A DNA stretch of 64,000 nt, from positions 62,001 to 126,000 of the forward strand of contig CAVTGB010000021.1 in NCBI GenBank assembly GCA_963734125.1, given 5' to 3'. This DNA comes from DATARH01 sp963734125. GTDB lineage: Bacteria > Pseudomonadota > Alphaproteobacteria > ATCC43930 > CGMCC-115725. The position numbers were made by a program, and so were the translations under genes. Below are positions 47,328 through 55,825 of this stretch, in pieces. The notes under the pieces were generated by a model, which worked only from the letters and a program-made list of their open reading frames with translations, had not been told where the DNA came from and did no database searches. Each line of letters opens with the position of its first letter. The stretch's first letter is position 1.

Positions 47328-48341
47328 CTACGCCGGTTTGAACTCGGTGCCGTGTCGCAGCATGGCGTGCATGATGATGGCGAGACGCCGGGCGAGCGCG
47401 ATCCGCGCCTTGCGCATCGTCGATCGTTTGGCGATCGCGATTGCCCAGTCCTTGAGCTTCAGCGGTCCCTTGTAGCGCGTCAGCATGACGTTTGCGGCCT
47501 CGTACAAGAGTGTGCGGACCCGTCGATCGCCGCACTTCGAGATGCTGCCGGTGTAGTCAACCTCGCCTGATTGGTAGCGCCGCGGCACTAAACCGAGATA
47601 AGCACCGATGTCACGGGATCGTCGGAAGCGGCTGGGATCGTCGACTGCGGCTGTGAAGGCGAGCGCAGTGAGCTGGCCGACACCGGGAATGCTCATCAGC
47701 CGCCGGCACGCGTCGGACGCCCTGACCATCCGTCTTATGTCCGCGTCGATCGCCACGACGGCGGCGAGCACAGCGACACGCGCCGCAACCAGACCCCGCA
47801 TGGCGGCGGACAGGCCAGGAATGCCTTCGCTCGCCTGGAGCGCCTGCCTGATGAAGGCAGGGCTGAGCGCACGTGGCAGTCGGACGCCGAACACCACGGC
47901 AAGGCCGCGGATCTGGTTCTCCAGAGTGACCCGCTGACCGACCAGCTTCTTGCGAGCGATGATCAGCGACCGGACAGCATGTGCCGACAGGGACTTCACA
48001 TGAACCGGCTTGAAGAAGCCGGTGCGGGCGAGATGCGCCAGGCCGCGTGCATCGTTGCGGTCGGTCTTGTGCGTCGCTAACAACTTCAGCGCCTGATAGG
48101 CCTGCCGACTCTCGACGCAGACGACGGGTAATCCAAGCTGGCTCAAGCCGTGGTAGAGCATCGGAGCCATTCGGCCCGTCTCGAATACGACCCGCCGGCA
48201 GGCCGGAACCTGCGCAAGCTCAGCCGCGATATCGGCAGGCGTAGACGGTACCTTCGCGCTGTGGATCACCGCGCCGTTTCCGGTCACGACGCAAACGTGT
48301 GTCTCTGCCATCGAGACATCCAAACCGGCAAAATACTCCAT
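47328..48341 (-). CDS. IS110-family transposase
   Basis: The 337-residue DEDD transposase has the N-terminal RuvC-like domain GLDVSMAETHVCVV, VVFETGRMAPMLYHGL and HKTDRNDARGLAHLARTG, and the C-terminal domain with SIPGVGQLTALAFTAAV and the serine-type region DIGAYLGLVPRRYQSGEVDYTGSISKCGDRRVRTLLYEAA. The frame is complete. IS110 elements lack long terminal repeats and use a structured noncoding end; the exact borders are not visible here. It abuts an IS1182 element. Confidence 0.95.
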   Translation of the reverse strand: MEYFAGLDVSMAETHVCVVTGNGAVIHSAKVPSTPADIAAELAQVPACRRVVFETGRMAPMLYHGLSQLGLPVVCVESRQAYQALKLLATHKTDRNDARGLAHLARTGFFKPVHVKSLSAHAVRSLIIARKKLVGQRVTLENQIRGLAVVFGVRLPRALSPAFIRQALQASEGIPGLSAAMRGLVAARVAVLAAVVAIDADIRRMVRASDACRRLMSIPGVGQLTALAFTAAVDDPSRFRRSRDIGAYLGLVPRRYQSGEVDYTGSISKCGDRRVRTLLYEAANVMLTRYKGPLKLKDWAIAIAKRSTMRKARIALARRLAIIMHAMLRHGTEFKPA

Positions 48342-48419
48342 GAGTCGGGTCTCCTCTTCCAGTGTGAAGCCGATCCGATCCTATCGGCCTCCGAGAAGAG
48401 CCACCGCCCATTACCCGAT

Positions 48420-49996
48420 GTTGAAAAAGTGGGCTTGAAGGCCGGACTCACGTGTGATTCCGTTCGGTAGGGCGGGCTCTGGGGACGACGGTCATGATGG
48501 GGCAGCAACGCGACGATCAGGCGGTGCTTTTCTACGCGTTCTGCCTCGAGGATCGGGTTCCGGCCGATCACCTGCTGCGGAAGATTGACCGGTTTCTCGA
48601 CCTCGGCACGTTGCGGCAAGGACTGGCGCCGTTCTACAGCCCGATCGGTCGGCCCTCGATCGATCCGGAACTGATGATCCGCATGCTGGTGGTGGGATAC
48701 TGCTGCGGCATTCGCTCGGAGCGGCGGCTGTGCGAGGAGGTCGACCTCAACCTGGCATACCGCTGGTTTTGTCGGCTGGGGTTGGAGGGCCGTGTTCCCG
48801 ACCATTCGACCTTCTCGAAGACCCGCCATGGCCGCTTCCGCGACAGTGACGCCTTCCGTCACCTCTTTGAGTTGGTGGTGCAGCGCGCGATCGCCGAGGG
48901 CCTGGTCGGCGGCGAAGGCTTTGCCGTCGACGCCAGCTTGATCGCAGCCGACGCCAATAAGCAGCGCTCCCTTGCCAGCACAGATAAGGTCGATTGGCAG
49001 GAGCGAGCAACAACACGGCGCTCGGTTCGGGAATATCTCGATACGCTCGATGAGGCTGCCTGGGGTGCCGCCAGCGAGGCCGTCCCGAAGTTCATCTCGC
49101 CCTCGGACCCCGCGGCGCAGTGGACGGGTGCCCATAAAGGGCACGCCTTCTTCGCCTATTCCGACAACTACCTGATCGACCTCAAGGCGGCGATTATCGT
49201 CGATGTCGAGGCGACCCGCGCCAGTCGACGAGCCGAGGTCGGCGCTGCCAGGACCATGCTTGATCGTACCGAGGCCTGTTTCGGCCTGAAGCCGCAGCGG
49301 CTCAGCGCCGACAGCGCCTACGGATCGGCGGAGATCCTCGCCTGGATGGTCGAGGAGAAGAACATCGCTCCCCATGTCCCGGTATGGGACAAGGGCGAGC
49401 GGGCCGATGGGACCTTCAGCCGCTCCGACTTTGTCTTCGACGCGGTCTCCAACACCTATACCTGTCCGGGCGGCAAAATCCTGCAGCAGTACCGCCGGCC
49501 ATACAGCCGACCACGCAGCGGCGTGACAAAGGACAACATGAGGCTCTACCGAGCCAGCCAATCCGACTGCGCGGCGTGCGCCCTGAAGGAGAGATGCTGT
49601 CCCGGACAACCGCATCGCAAGGTGCCGAGGAGCGTGCATGAAGCCGCACGAGACCCGGCCAGGCGCCTCGTCGGCACGCCCGAATATGTCCAGTCACGCC
49701 GCGAGCGGAAGAAGGTCGAGATGCTGTTCGCCCACCTCAAGCGCATCCTCAGGCTCAACCGCCTTCGATTGCGCGGCCCGTTGGGCGCCAAGGACGAGTT
49801 CCTGCTCGCCGCAATCGCCCAGAACCTGCGCAAGCTGGCCAAGCTGACCGCAGGACCAGCGGTCGAGGCGAACGCGGAACCCTAGGATGCGAGAAACGGG
49901 GCATGGCGGCCTGTACGGTCGGCGCCGAACGATTGGCGCGCACACCGAACAGCCTCTTCGCCGCCCAAAACCGGGCTAGAGGCGGACTTCTTCAAC
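48420..49996 (+). mobile_element. IS1182-family insertion sequence
   Basis: The left end GTTGAAAAAGTGGGC at 48420 and the reverse complement of the right end, GTTGAAGAAGTCCGC at 49996, form imperfect terminal inverted repeats around one full transposase gene, giving an element of about 1.58 kb. No clear target duplication can be read. Confidence 0.75.
48494..49885 (+). CDS. IS1182-family transposase
   Basis: The 463-residue DDE transposase is intact. It starts MMGQQRDDQAVLFYAFCLED and has the N-terminal DUF772-like region RPSIDPELMIRMLVVGYCCGIRSERRL, the catalytic Asp motifs GFAVDASLIAADANK and LSADSAYGSAEIL, a CxxC pair in the insertion domain (CAACALKERCCPG) and the catalytic Glu region RERKKVEMLFAHLKRILRLNRLRLRG. 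A complete frame plus recognisable ends suggests recent arrival. Confidence 0.95.
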   Translation: MMGQQRDDQAVLFYAFCLEDRVPADHLLRKIDRFLDLGTLRQGLAPFYSPIGRPSIDPELMIRMLVVGYCCGIRSERRLCEEVDLNLAYRWFCRLGLEGRVPDHSTFSKTRHGRFRDSDAFRHLFELVVQRAIAEGLVGGEGFAVDASLIAADANKQRSLASTDKVDWQERATTRRSVREYLDTLDEAAWGAASEAVPKFISPSDPAAQWTGAHKGHAFFAYSDNYLIDLKAAIIVDVEATRASRRAEVGAARTMLDRTEACFGLKPQRLSADSAYGSAEILAWMVEEKNIAPHVPVWDKGERADGTFSRSDFVFDAVSNTYTCPGGKILQQYRRPYSRPRSGVTKDNMRLYRASQSDCAACALKERCCPGQPHRKVPRSVHEAARDPARRLVGTPEYVQSRRERKKVEMLFAHLKRILRLNRLRLRGPLGAKDEFLLAAIAQNLRKLAKLTAGPAVEANAEP

Positions 49997-50213
49997 GAAA
50001 TCCGCCGATAGCGGTCGGCCGACCAACCAGCGTCACCGCGCTGCCGTCAGCAGGGGATGGTGGTTGCCGCCGACCGGCCCTCCCGGGGGGCCGGTCGCGA
50101 GGAGGGTTTGGCCAGCGTGGGATTGCTCGTTGGTCGCGATAGCGCTCCCTCCGCCGCAAATAGCCGGCGTACTTGGCCTGGATCTCCGGCCGGCCGTCAC
50201 TGTCCTCCCTGTC
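49997..50213. other. Intergenic region after the IS1182 element
   Basis: These 217 bases contain no gene that I can support. They lie downstream of the minus-strand SRPBCC gene and may include its terminator. Confidence 0.4.
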
Positions 50214-50678
50214 TCACGTTGCTGCATTGGCATAATCGGCAAAGCACCGCTCGATCAGCATGCCCCATCCGGTATCGTAACGCTCGCGGAGCGCCGCGGC
50301 AGCGTCGCCCAGCTTCTCCCAGCCGGAATGGGTAAGCTCAACGCGCGTGCCGCCGCCCTCGGCCGTGAAGCGGATGTCGATCAGCTGCTCGGCCTCCGCC
50401 GACAGGCCGACGAGCCAGGAGAAACTGAGCCGATGAGGCGGCTCGTAGGCCAGGACGTGTCCCCATACCGACACCTTGCCGTCCTTGGCGCGCTCGAAGA
50501 CGCGGCCGCCCACTTGCGGCTCGATCTTGCAATCGACCGGATCGGGACCGGTGTGAAACTGCGCCAGCGGCCACCAGCGCGCCAAATCGCCGGCGAAGAG
50601 TTCGAACGCACGGGCCGGTTGAACCTTGACGGTAGCGGACTTGATCACCGGCGGGACGCGAAAATCGGCGATGCTCAT
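50214..50678 (-). CDS. SRPBCC (AHSA1-like) domain protein
   Basis: The 154-residue protein starts MSIADFRVPPVIKSATVKV at ATG 50678, after AGGAGGAAAGCAA. It shows the START/AHSA1 fold motifs ARAFELFAGDLARWWPL, GGRVFERAKDGKVSVWGHVLAYEPPHRLSFSW and GGGTRVELTHSGWEKLG. Such proteins bind hydrophobic ligands. It overlaps the ArsR-type regulator by 4 bases (ATGA), the standard two-gene arrangement in which the regulator controls this ligand-binding partner. Confidence 0.93.
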   Translation of the reverse strand: MSIADFRVPPVIKSATVKVQPARAFELFAGDLARWWPLAQFHTGPDPVDCKIEPQVGGRVFERAKDGKVSVWGHVLAYEPPHRLSFSWLVGLSAEAEQLIDIRFTAEGGGTRVELTHSGWEKLGDAAAALRERYDTGWGMLIERCFADYANAAT

Positions 50679-50986
50679 TTGCTTTCCTCCTGGTCGATCG
50701 ACGCCATCATCCCGGCCAGCGCGTCGCGCCACATCGCCTCTATCACCGTTCGCAATTCGCCCAAAGCCTGCGGATCGGCGACGTAAAGCCGGCGGGTACC
50801 CCGGCGTCGTTCACTGATCAGCCCCGCCTCTTTCAGCACCTTCAGATGTTGTGAGACCGCCGGGCGGCTGACCGGCAGACCATCGGCGATCGCGCCGACG
50901 GGCTGCGGTGCGGTCAGCACCCGCTCAAAAATCCGCCGCCGAGTTGGGTCAGCCAGGGCGGCAAGCGCTGCTCCGTAAGTCATCAC
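50675..50986 (-). CDS. ArsR-family transcriptional regulator
   Basis: The 103-residue winged-helix protein starts MMTYGAALAALADPTRRRIFERVL, with the recognition helix VSRPAVSQHLKVLKEAGLISERRRGTRRLY. No metal-binding cysteine motif is present, so it is probably an autorepressor of the SRPBCC pair responding to a ligand other than arsenite. Its promoter lies in the gap of about 200 bases before the cytochrome c gene. Confidence 0.95.
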   Translation of the reverse strand: MMTYGAALAALADPTRRRIFERVLTAPQPVGAIADGLPVSRPAVSQHLKVLKEAGLISERRRGTRRLYVADPQALGELRTVIEAMWRDALAGMMASIDQEESK

Positions 50987-51183
50987 TTATATTAGTAGGC
51001 ACTTATGTTGCCGGTCAAGCCGATTGTTTCGGATGACAGCCCGAAATCAGTGACGGGTGTGGCCTAGGCGGGCACTCTCGCCTCGGCCCCGCATGGAGCG
51101 GTCCTCGGCACACCAGCGTTGATCGGCATCAATGCGCGCCGGCTCTGTGATGCGAGGTTGCACGATCTTTTGGGAGAATGTTC

Positions 51184-51507
51184 ATGAAATCAGCCGACGC
51201 CGTTACCTGCGGGCTTGCCGCCCTCGTGCTGGTGTTGACGGCCGCTGCATCGCCCTCGATTGCCGCCGATCCGCGCCAGGGGGAGCAGTTGGCGCGACAG
51301 TGGTGCGCCAATTGCCATGTGATCGGCGATATGCCGGCGGGCTCGGTTCAACAGGGCCCGCCAAGTTTCCGCGCGGTCGCCCAAGGCAAGCTGACCGCGG
51401 ATCAGTTGAGAGGCTTCCTGTCCGATCCGCATCCGCCGATGCCGGATCTGGCGCTGACGCGCTCGGAGATCGACGAACTGATCGCCTACATCGCCACATT
51501 GCGCTGA
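51184..51507 (+). CDS. Small periplasmic c-type cytochrome
   Basis: The 107-residue protein has a signal peptide (MKSADAVTCGLAALVLVLTAAASPSIAA) and a single haem site CANCH, with a later MPDLALTR segment supplying the axial Met. ATG 51184 has GGGAGA seven bases upstream; the in-frame ATG at 51178 is too close to that site. It is a monohaem electron carrier of the class I type. Its partner oxidoreductase is not in the window. Confidence 0.9.
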   Translation: MKSADAVTCGLAALVLVLTAAASPSIAADPRQGEQLARQWCANCHVIGDMPAGSVQQGPPSFRAVAQGKLTADQLRGFLSDPHPPMPDLALTRSEIDELIAYIATLR

Positions 51508-51627
51508 GCGGGGGCGCTGAACGCGATTGAGCCAGATCAAAGCGGCGGCGCCGCGCGCCTCTATCCTAGCGGCCGTATCTTAGCGGCCGTTGACCGCTTC
51601 GCCATTTTGCCCGCAAGGAGACAGCCC

Positions 51628-51951
51628 ATGCATCCAATCGCCGACAAGGCGGAAATCACCATCGACTTTCCCGACAAGTTTTACATGGGCGGGTTCGGCC
51701 GGGATTCCGAATTCGAGGCCCGCGCCGAGGATGATGACCTGCTGATCCGGCTGGTGCGGCCGGGCGAGGATAAGCGCGTCGCCGAGATCCATCTCCACCA
51801 TTTTCTGTTCGCGGGCATCCTCGATGAACTGGCACGCTCGATTGCCCAGCGCGGGCCGATCGACGAGGTGCATCGCGAGCCTTTGCTCGCGGCCGCTCGC
51901 AGCTTCCTGGCCGCGCTCGAAGGCACGTCAGTGCCGGCATCGAATGACTGA
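51628..51951 (+). CDS. Conserved-looking hypothetical protein coupled to the HlyD gene
   Basis: The 107-residue acidic soluble protein starts MHPIADKAEITIDFPDKFYMG after an AAGGAGACAGCCC ribosome site. It contains FGRDSEFEARAEDDDLLIRLVRPGEDKRVAEIHLHHFLFAGILDELA, with alternating strands then a helix, and no membrane segment. Its last codons overlap the start of the HlyD-type gene by 8 bases, so the two are translationally coupled. I do not recognise the family. A role with the exporter is inferred from coupling. Confidence 0.8.
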   Translation: MHPIADKAEITIDFPDKFYMGGFGRDSEFEARAEDDDLLIRLVRPGEDKRVAEIHLHHFLFAGILDELARSIAQRGPIDEVHREPLLAAARSFLAALEGTSVPASND

Positions 51952-53074
51952 AACCGAGAGGTCACCGGTGGCCATCGAGGACAGCGCCGACAGCCCTGTG
52001 CGCAGCCCAGAGGTCGGTGCCGAGATCATCGCGCCGCAGCCGCCCGCGAAACTTCCGGCGGTGGTGCCGGCGGCGGCGACCCGGCGCGGAGGGTGGCGGT
52101 GGCCTAAGCGCGCTGCGCTGCTTCTCGTCCTGTTGGGCGCGGCGGCCGGCGGCACCTATTGGTGGCTCCACTCGGGGCCGGGATTGCCGCCCGGCATCTT
52201 CTTCGGAAACGGCCGCCTCGAAGCCGACGAAATCGATATCGACACGAAATTCGCCGGCCGCATCGCGACAGTTCTCGCCGATGAAGGAGACGTCGTGAAG
52301 GCGGGACAAGTCGTCGCAGTTATGGACACGCGCGACCTCCAAGCCTCGCTGAAGAAGGACCAGGCTCTGGTGAGCCAGGCGCAGAAGGCGCTCGAGCAAG
52401 CCAAAGCGAATTTGGCGCAGCAGCAGGCCGTGGTGAAGTTCACCCAGCAGCAAGTCGACCGCACCGCCTACCTGGTGCCGCATGGCTACGCCACGCAGGA
52501 AACGCTCGACCAGCAGAAGCAGCAGCTGGACAGCGCGCTCGCCGCGCTGAACGCGAATGCCGCCGCAATCGGCGCGGCCGAGCACGCGCTCGATGCCGCC
52601 ACCCATGCCGTCGAGCTCGACCAGGTCAACATTGCCGACAATGCCCTGGTCGCGCCGAAAGAGGGGCCGATCGAATACCGCGTCGCCAATGTCGGCGAGG
52701 TTGTGCCGGCCGGCGGCAAGGTCTTTACGATGCTCGACGCCTCCTATCTCTACATGGACATCTACCTGCCGACCGCCCAAGCCGGGCGCATCAAGTTCGG
52801 GTCGGATGCCCGTATCGTCCTCGACGCCTACCCCGATCACGCTATCCCGGCCAAGGTGGTGTTCATCGCCAGCCAGGCGCAGTTCACGCCTAAGACCGTG
52901 GAAACCCAGGACGAGCGCGACAAGCTGATGTTCCGCATCCGGGTGCGGATCGATCCCGATCGCCTCAAGGGCCGCGCCGACATGATCAGAAGCGGTCTGC
53001 CCGGCGTCGCCTATGTCCGCACCGATCCGGCGGTCGCCTGGCCCTCGCAGCTGGAGGGAAAGGCGGGGTCATGA
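51944..53074 (+). CDS. HlyD-family membrane-fusion protein of an RbbA-type exporter
   Basis: The 376-residue protein has a cytosolic N-terminus, one membrane helix near residues 50-65 (ALLLVLLGAAAGGTYWW), a biotinyl-lipoyl-like domain (EADEIDIDTKFAGRIATVLADEGDVVKAGQVVAVMD), a long Gln/Ala-rich coiled coil (about 120-210) and the second half of the lipoyl region (ALVAPKEGPIEYRVANVGEVV). It resembles YhiI, the adaptor encoded beside rbbA in enterobacteria. Its stop overlaps the next gene by 4 bases (ATGA). Confidence 0.92.
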   Translation: MTETERSPVAIEDSADSPVRSPEVGAEIIAPQPPAKLPAVVPAAATRRGGWRWPKRAALLLVLLGAAAGGTYWWLHSGPGLPPGIFFGNGRLEADEIDIDTKFAGRIATVLADEGDVVKAGQVVAVMDTRDLQASLKKDQALVSQAQKALEQAKANLAQQQAVVKFTQQQVDRTAYLVPHGYATQETLDQQKQQLDSALAALNANAAAIGAAEHALDAATHAVELDQVNIADNALVAPKEGPIEYRVANVGEVVPAGGKVFTMLDASYLYMDIYLPTAQAGRIKFGSDARIVLDAYPDHAIPAKVVFIASQAQFTPKTVETQDERDKLMFRIRVRIDPDRLKGRADMIRSGLPGVAYVRTDPAVAWPSQLEGKAGS

Positions 53075-55815
53075 GCGGGCGCGGCGGCGTCGCGCGCCTC
53101 GCCAACCTCACGCATCGCTACGGCAGAACGGCGGCGCTCGACGGGGTGAGCCTCACCGTGCCCGCCGGATGCCTGGTCGGACTGATCGGACCCGACGGCG
53201 TCGGCAAGTCGACGCTTTTGGGCATCCTCGCCGGCGCGCGGCGGATCCAAACCGGAACGGCCATGGTCATCGACGGCGATATTGCCGACGCCGCGCACCG
53301 CGTCGCGGTATGCCCGCGCATCGCCTACATGCCGCAAGGCCTCGGCAAGAACCTTTACCCCGATCTCAGCGTCCGCGAGAACATCGAGTTTTTTGCCCGC
53401 CTGTTCGGACAATCGCGTGGCGAACGGGAGAGCCGCATCGCCGAACTGCTCGACAGCACCGGGCTCGCGCCGTTTGTCGACCGTCCGGCAAAGAAGCTGT
53501 CGGGGGGGATGCGCCAGAAACTCGGGCTTTGTTGTTCGCTGATCCACGACCCTGATCTTTTGATCCTCGACGAGCCGACGACCGGCGTCGACCCGCTGTC
53601 GCGCCGCCAGTTCTGGGAGCTGATCGATCGGATGCGCGCGCGCCGTCCGGGGATGAGCGTCATCGTCGCGACCGCTTACATGGAAGAGGCCGAGCGCTTC
53701 GACTGGCTGGTGGCGATGGATTGCGGCCGGGTCGTGGCGGCCGGCTCGCCGGCCAAGCTCAAAAAGACGACCGCGACGGGGACGGTCGAAGATGCCTTCA
53801 TCGCCCTCATGCCGGAAAGCCGGGCCGGGCACACCGCATTGCACATACCGCCGCGCCGAATCCTCGATGCCGAGCCGGTCATTACGGCGCGCAACCTCAC
53901 CTGCCGGTTCGGCGATTTCACCGCGGTCGACCGGGTCAGCTTCGCGATCGAGCGCGGCGAGATCTTCGGGTTTGTCGGGTCGAATGGCTGCGGCAAGACC
54001 ACGACGATGAAGATGCTGACCGGATTGTTGCCGCCCAGCGAAGGCGAGGCGCTCTTATTCGGCCGGCTGCTCGACGCGGGCGATCTGAAGACGCGCCATC
54101 GGGTCGGCTACATGTCGCAGTCGTTTTCGCTCTATACCGAGCTGACGGTTCGCCAGAACCTCGATCTCCACGCGCGCCTGTTCCATCTGCCGAGGGCTCG
54201 GGCCAAGGCGCGCATTGCCGAGTTGGTCGCCCGCTTCGGCCTGGCTGATTATCTCGACGATCGCCCCCTCGACCTGCCGCTCGGCATTCGCCAGCGGCTG
54301 TCGCTCGCCGTTGCCATCGTTCACCAGCCCGAAATGCTGATCCTTGACGAGCCGACCTCGGGGGTCGATCCCTTGGCGCGCGACCGCTTCTGGGAATTGC
54401 TGATCGACCTGTCGCGCAACCAGGGCGTGACGATCTTCGTCTCGACCCATTTCATGAACGAAGCCGAGCGCTGCGACCGGGTTTCGCTGATGGATGGCGG
54501 GCGTGTGCTGGCGACCGATACCCCGGCCGGCCTGATCGCGGCGCAGGGCGCGGCAACCCTCGAAGACGCGTTCATCCGCTATCTCGAAGCGGCATCGGGC
54601 GCCGGCGCCGGTGCGGGGAGGCCGGTCGAGCGCCCACCGCCGGCGCCGCAAAGATCGGCACCCCCAGCGAGGCGGCCAACGGCATCGGCATGGTTCAGTC
54701 CGCGCCGGCTGTTCGCCTACACGATCCGCGAAGCCTTGGAGTTGTTGCGCGACCCGATACGGGTCGGCTTTGCCCTGTTCGGCACCGCCTTCCTGATGCT
54801 GATCTTCGGATTCGGTATCTCGACCGACGTCAACAACCTGTCGTTCGCCGTGCTCGACCGCGACCAGACCCACGAAAGCCGGGCCTATCTCGAGGAATTA
54901 CGGGGCTCGCCCTATTTCGCGGAGCGGCCTCGCCTTGCCGATTATGCCGATCTCCAGCGGCGCCTGCAAAACGGCGACATCGAGGCCGGCATCGAAATCC
55001 CGCCCGGCTTTGGCCGCGACATCGAGCGCGGGCGCCCGACCTGGGTCGCCGCATCGATCGACGGCGCGAGGCCGTTCATCGCCCAGACGATCCGCGGCTA
55101 TCTGCAGGGCATGCACCAGCTCTACCTGGCCGATCCGGCAGTGAAGACGACGCTGCCGGCGCCACCGCAGCCCGCCGGCGTCGCGATCCGCTTCAAGTAC
55201 AACCAGGATTTCGACAGTATCTACTCGATGGTGCCGTCGACCATTTCCCTCCTGCTGGCGCTGTTCCCGGCGATCCTGATGGCGCTTGCCATCGTCCGCG
55301 AAAAGGAACTCGGCTCGATCACCAACCTCTATGTAACCCCGGTCACCCGCATCGAATTCCTGCTCGGCAAGCAGCTCCCCTACATCGCCGGCGGGATGAT
55401 CAATTTCACACTGATGTTCCTGATGGCGCTGTTCGTCTTTCAGGTGCCGCTAAAGGGCAGCTTTGCGACGTTGCTGCTCGGCGTCCTCATCTACGTCGCC
55501 GCGACGACGGCCTACGGCATGCTGATTTCGGCGTTCACCCGCACCCAGATCGCGGCCTTGTTCGGCACCGCCATCATGACCTTTCTGCCGGCGTCGCAGT
55601 TTGCCGGGATGTCGGTCCCGGTATCCTCGCTCTCGGGGATCGCGCAGATCATGGGTCGCGGCTTTCCGATGACCTATTTCCTCCCGATCAGCGTCGGCGC
55701 TTTTACGAAGGGGCTCGGGTTTCAGGACCTTTGGGTCAACCTCGCCGGATTGGCGGTCTTTGTCCCGGTGCTGACCGGGATCAGCCTCCTGCTCTTGCGC
55801 CGGCAGGAGCGATAG
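53071..55815 (+). CDS. rbbA: RbbA-like ABC exporter: two ATPase domains fused to a permease
   Basis: The 914-residue protein has ABC domain 1 with Walker A GPDGVGKST (residues 40-48), signature LSGGMRQKL and LDEPTTGVDP, then ABC domain 2 with GSNGCGKTT and LDEPTSGVDP. Its second signature (LPLGIRQRLS) departs from LSGGQ. A membrane part of six helices follows from about residue 565, ending with AALFGTAIMTFLPASQFAGMSVP...PMTYFLPISVGAF. This matches YhiH/RbbA, originally described as ribosome-associated but clearly built as a transporter. It forms one unit with the HlyD and YhhJ-like genes. Confidence 0.94.
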   Translation: MSGRGGVARLANLTHRYGRTAALDGVSLTVPAGCLVGLIGPDGVGKSTLLGILAGARRIQTGTAMVIDGDIADAAHRVAVCPRIAYMPQGLGKNLYPDLSVRENIEFFARLFGQSRGERESRIAELLDSTGLAPFVDRPAKKLSGGMRQKLGLCCSLIHDPDLLILDEPTTGVDPLSRRQFWELIDRMRARRPGMSVIVATAYMEEAERFDWLVAMDCGRVVAAGSPAKLKKTTATGTVEDAFIALMPESRAGHTALHIPPRRILDAEPVITARNLTCRFGDFTAVDRVSFAIERGEIFGFVGSNGCGKTTTMKMLTGLLPPSEGEALLFGRLLDAGDLKTRHRVGYMSQSFSLYTELTVRQNLDLHARLFHLPRARAKARIAELVARFGLADYLDDRPLDLPLGIRQRLSLAVAIVHQPEMLILDEPTSGVDPLARDRFWELLIDLSRNQGVTIFVSTHFMNEAERCDRVSLMDGGRVLATDTPAGLIAAQGAATLEDAFIRYLEAASGAGAGAGRPVERPPPAPQRSAPPARRPTASAWFSPRRLFAYTIREALELLRDPIRVGFALFGTAFLMLIFGFGISTDVNNLSFAVLDRDQTHESRAYLEELRGSPYFAERPRLADYADLQRRLQNGDIEAGIEIPPGFGRDIERGRPTWVAASIDGARPFIAQTIRGYLQGMHQLYLADPAVKTTLPAPPQPAGVAIRFKYNQDFDSIYSMVPSTISLLLALFPAILMALAIVREKELGSITNLYVTPVTRIEFLLGKQLPYIAGGMINFTLMFLMALFVFQVPLKGSFATLLLGVLIYVAATTAYGMLISAFTRTQIAALFGTAIMTFLPASQFAGMSVPVSSLSGIAQIMGRGFPMTYFLPISVGAFTKGLGFQDLWVNLAGLAVFVPVLTGISLLLLRRQER

Positions 55816-55825
55816 GGCGACGCCG

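Noticed and set aside
47033..47341. 102-codon plus-strand frame before the IS110 transposase
   Set aside because: No ribosome site, no family pattern, and it runs into the IS110 3' end in antisense.
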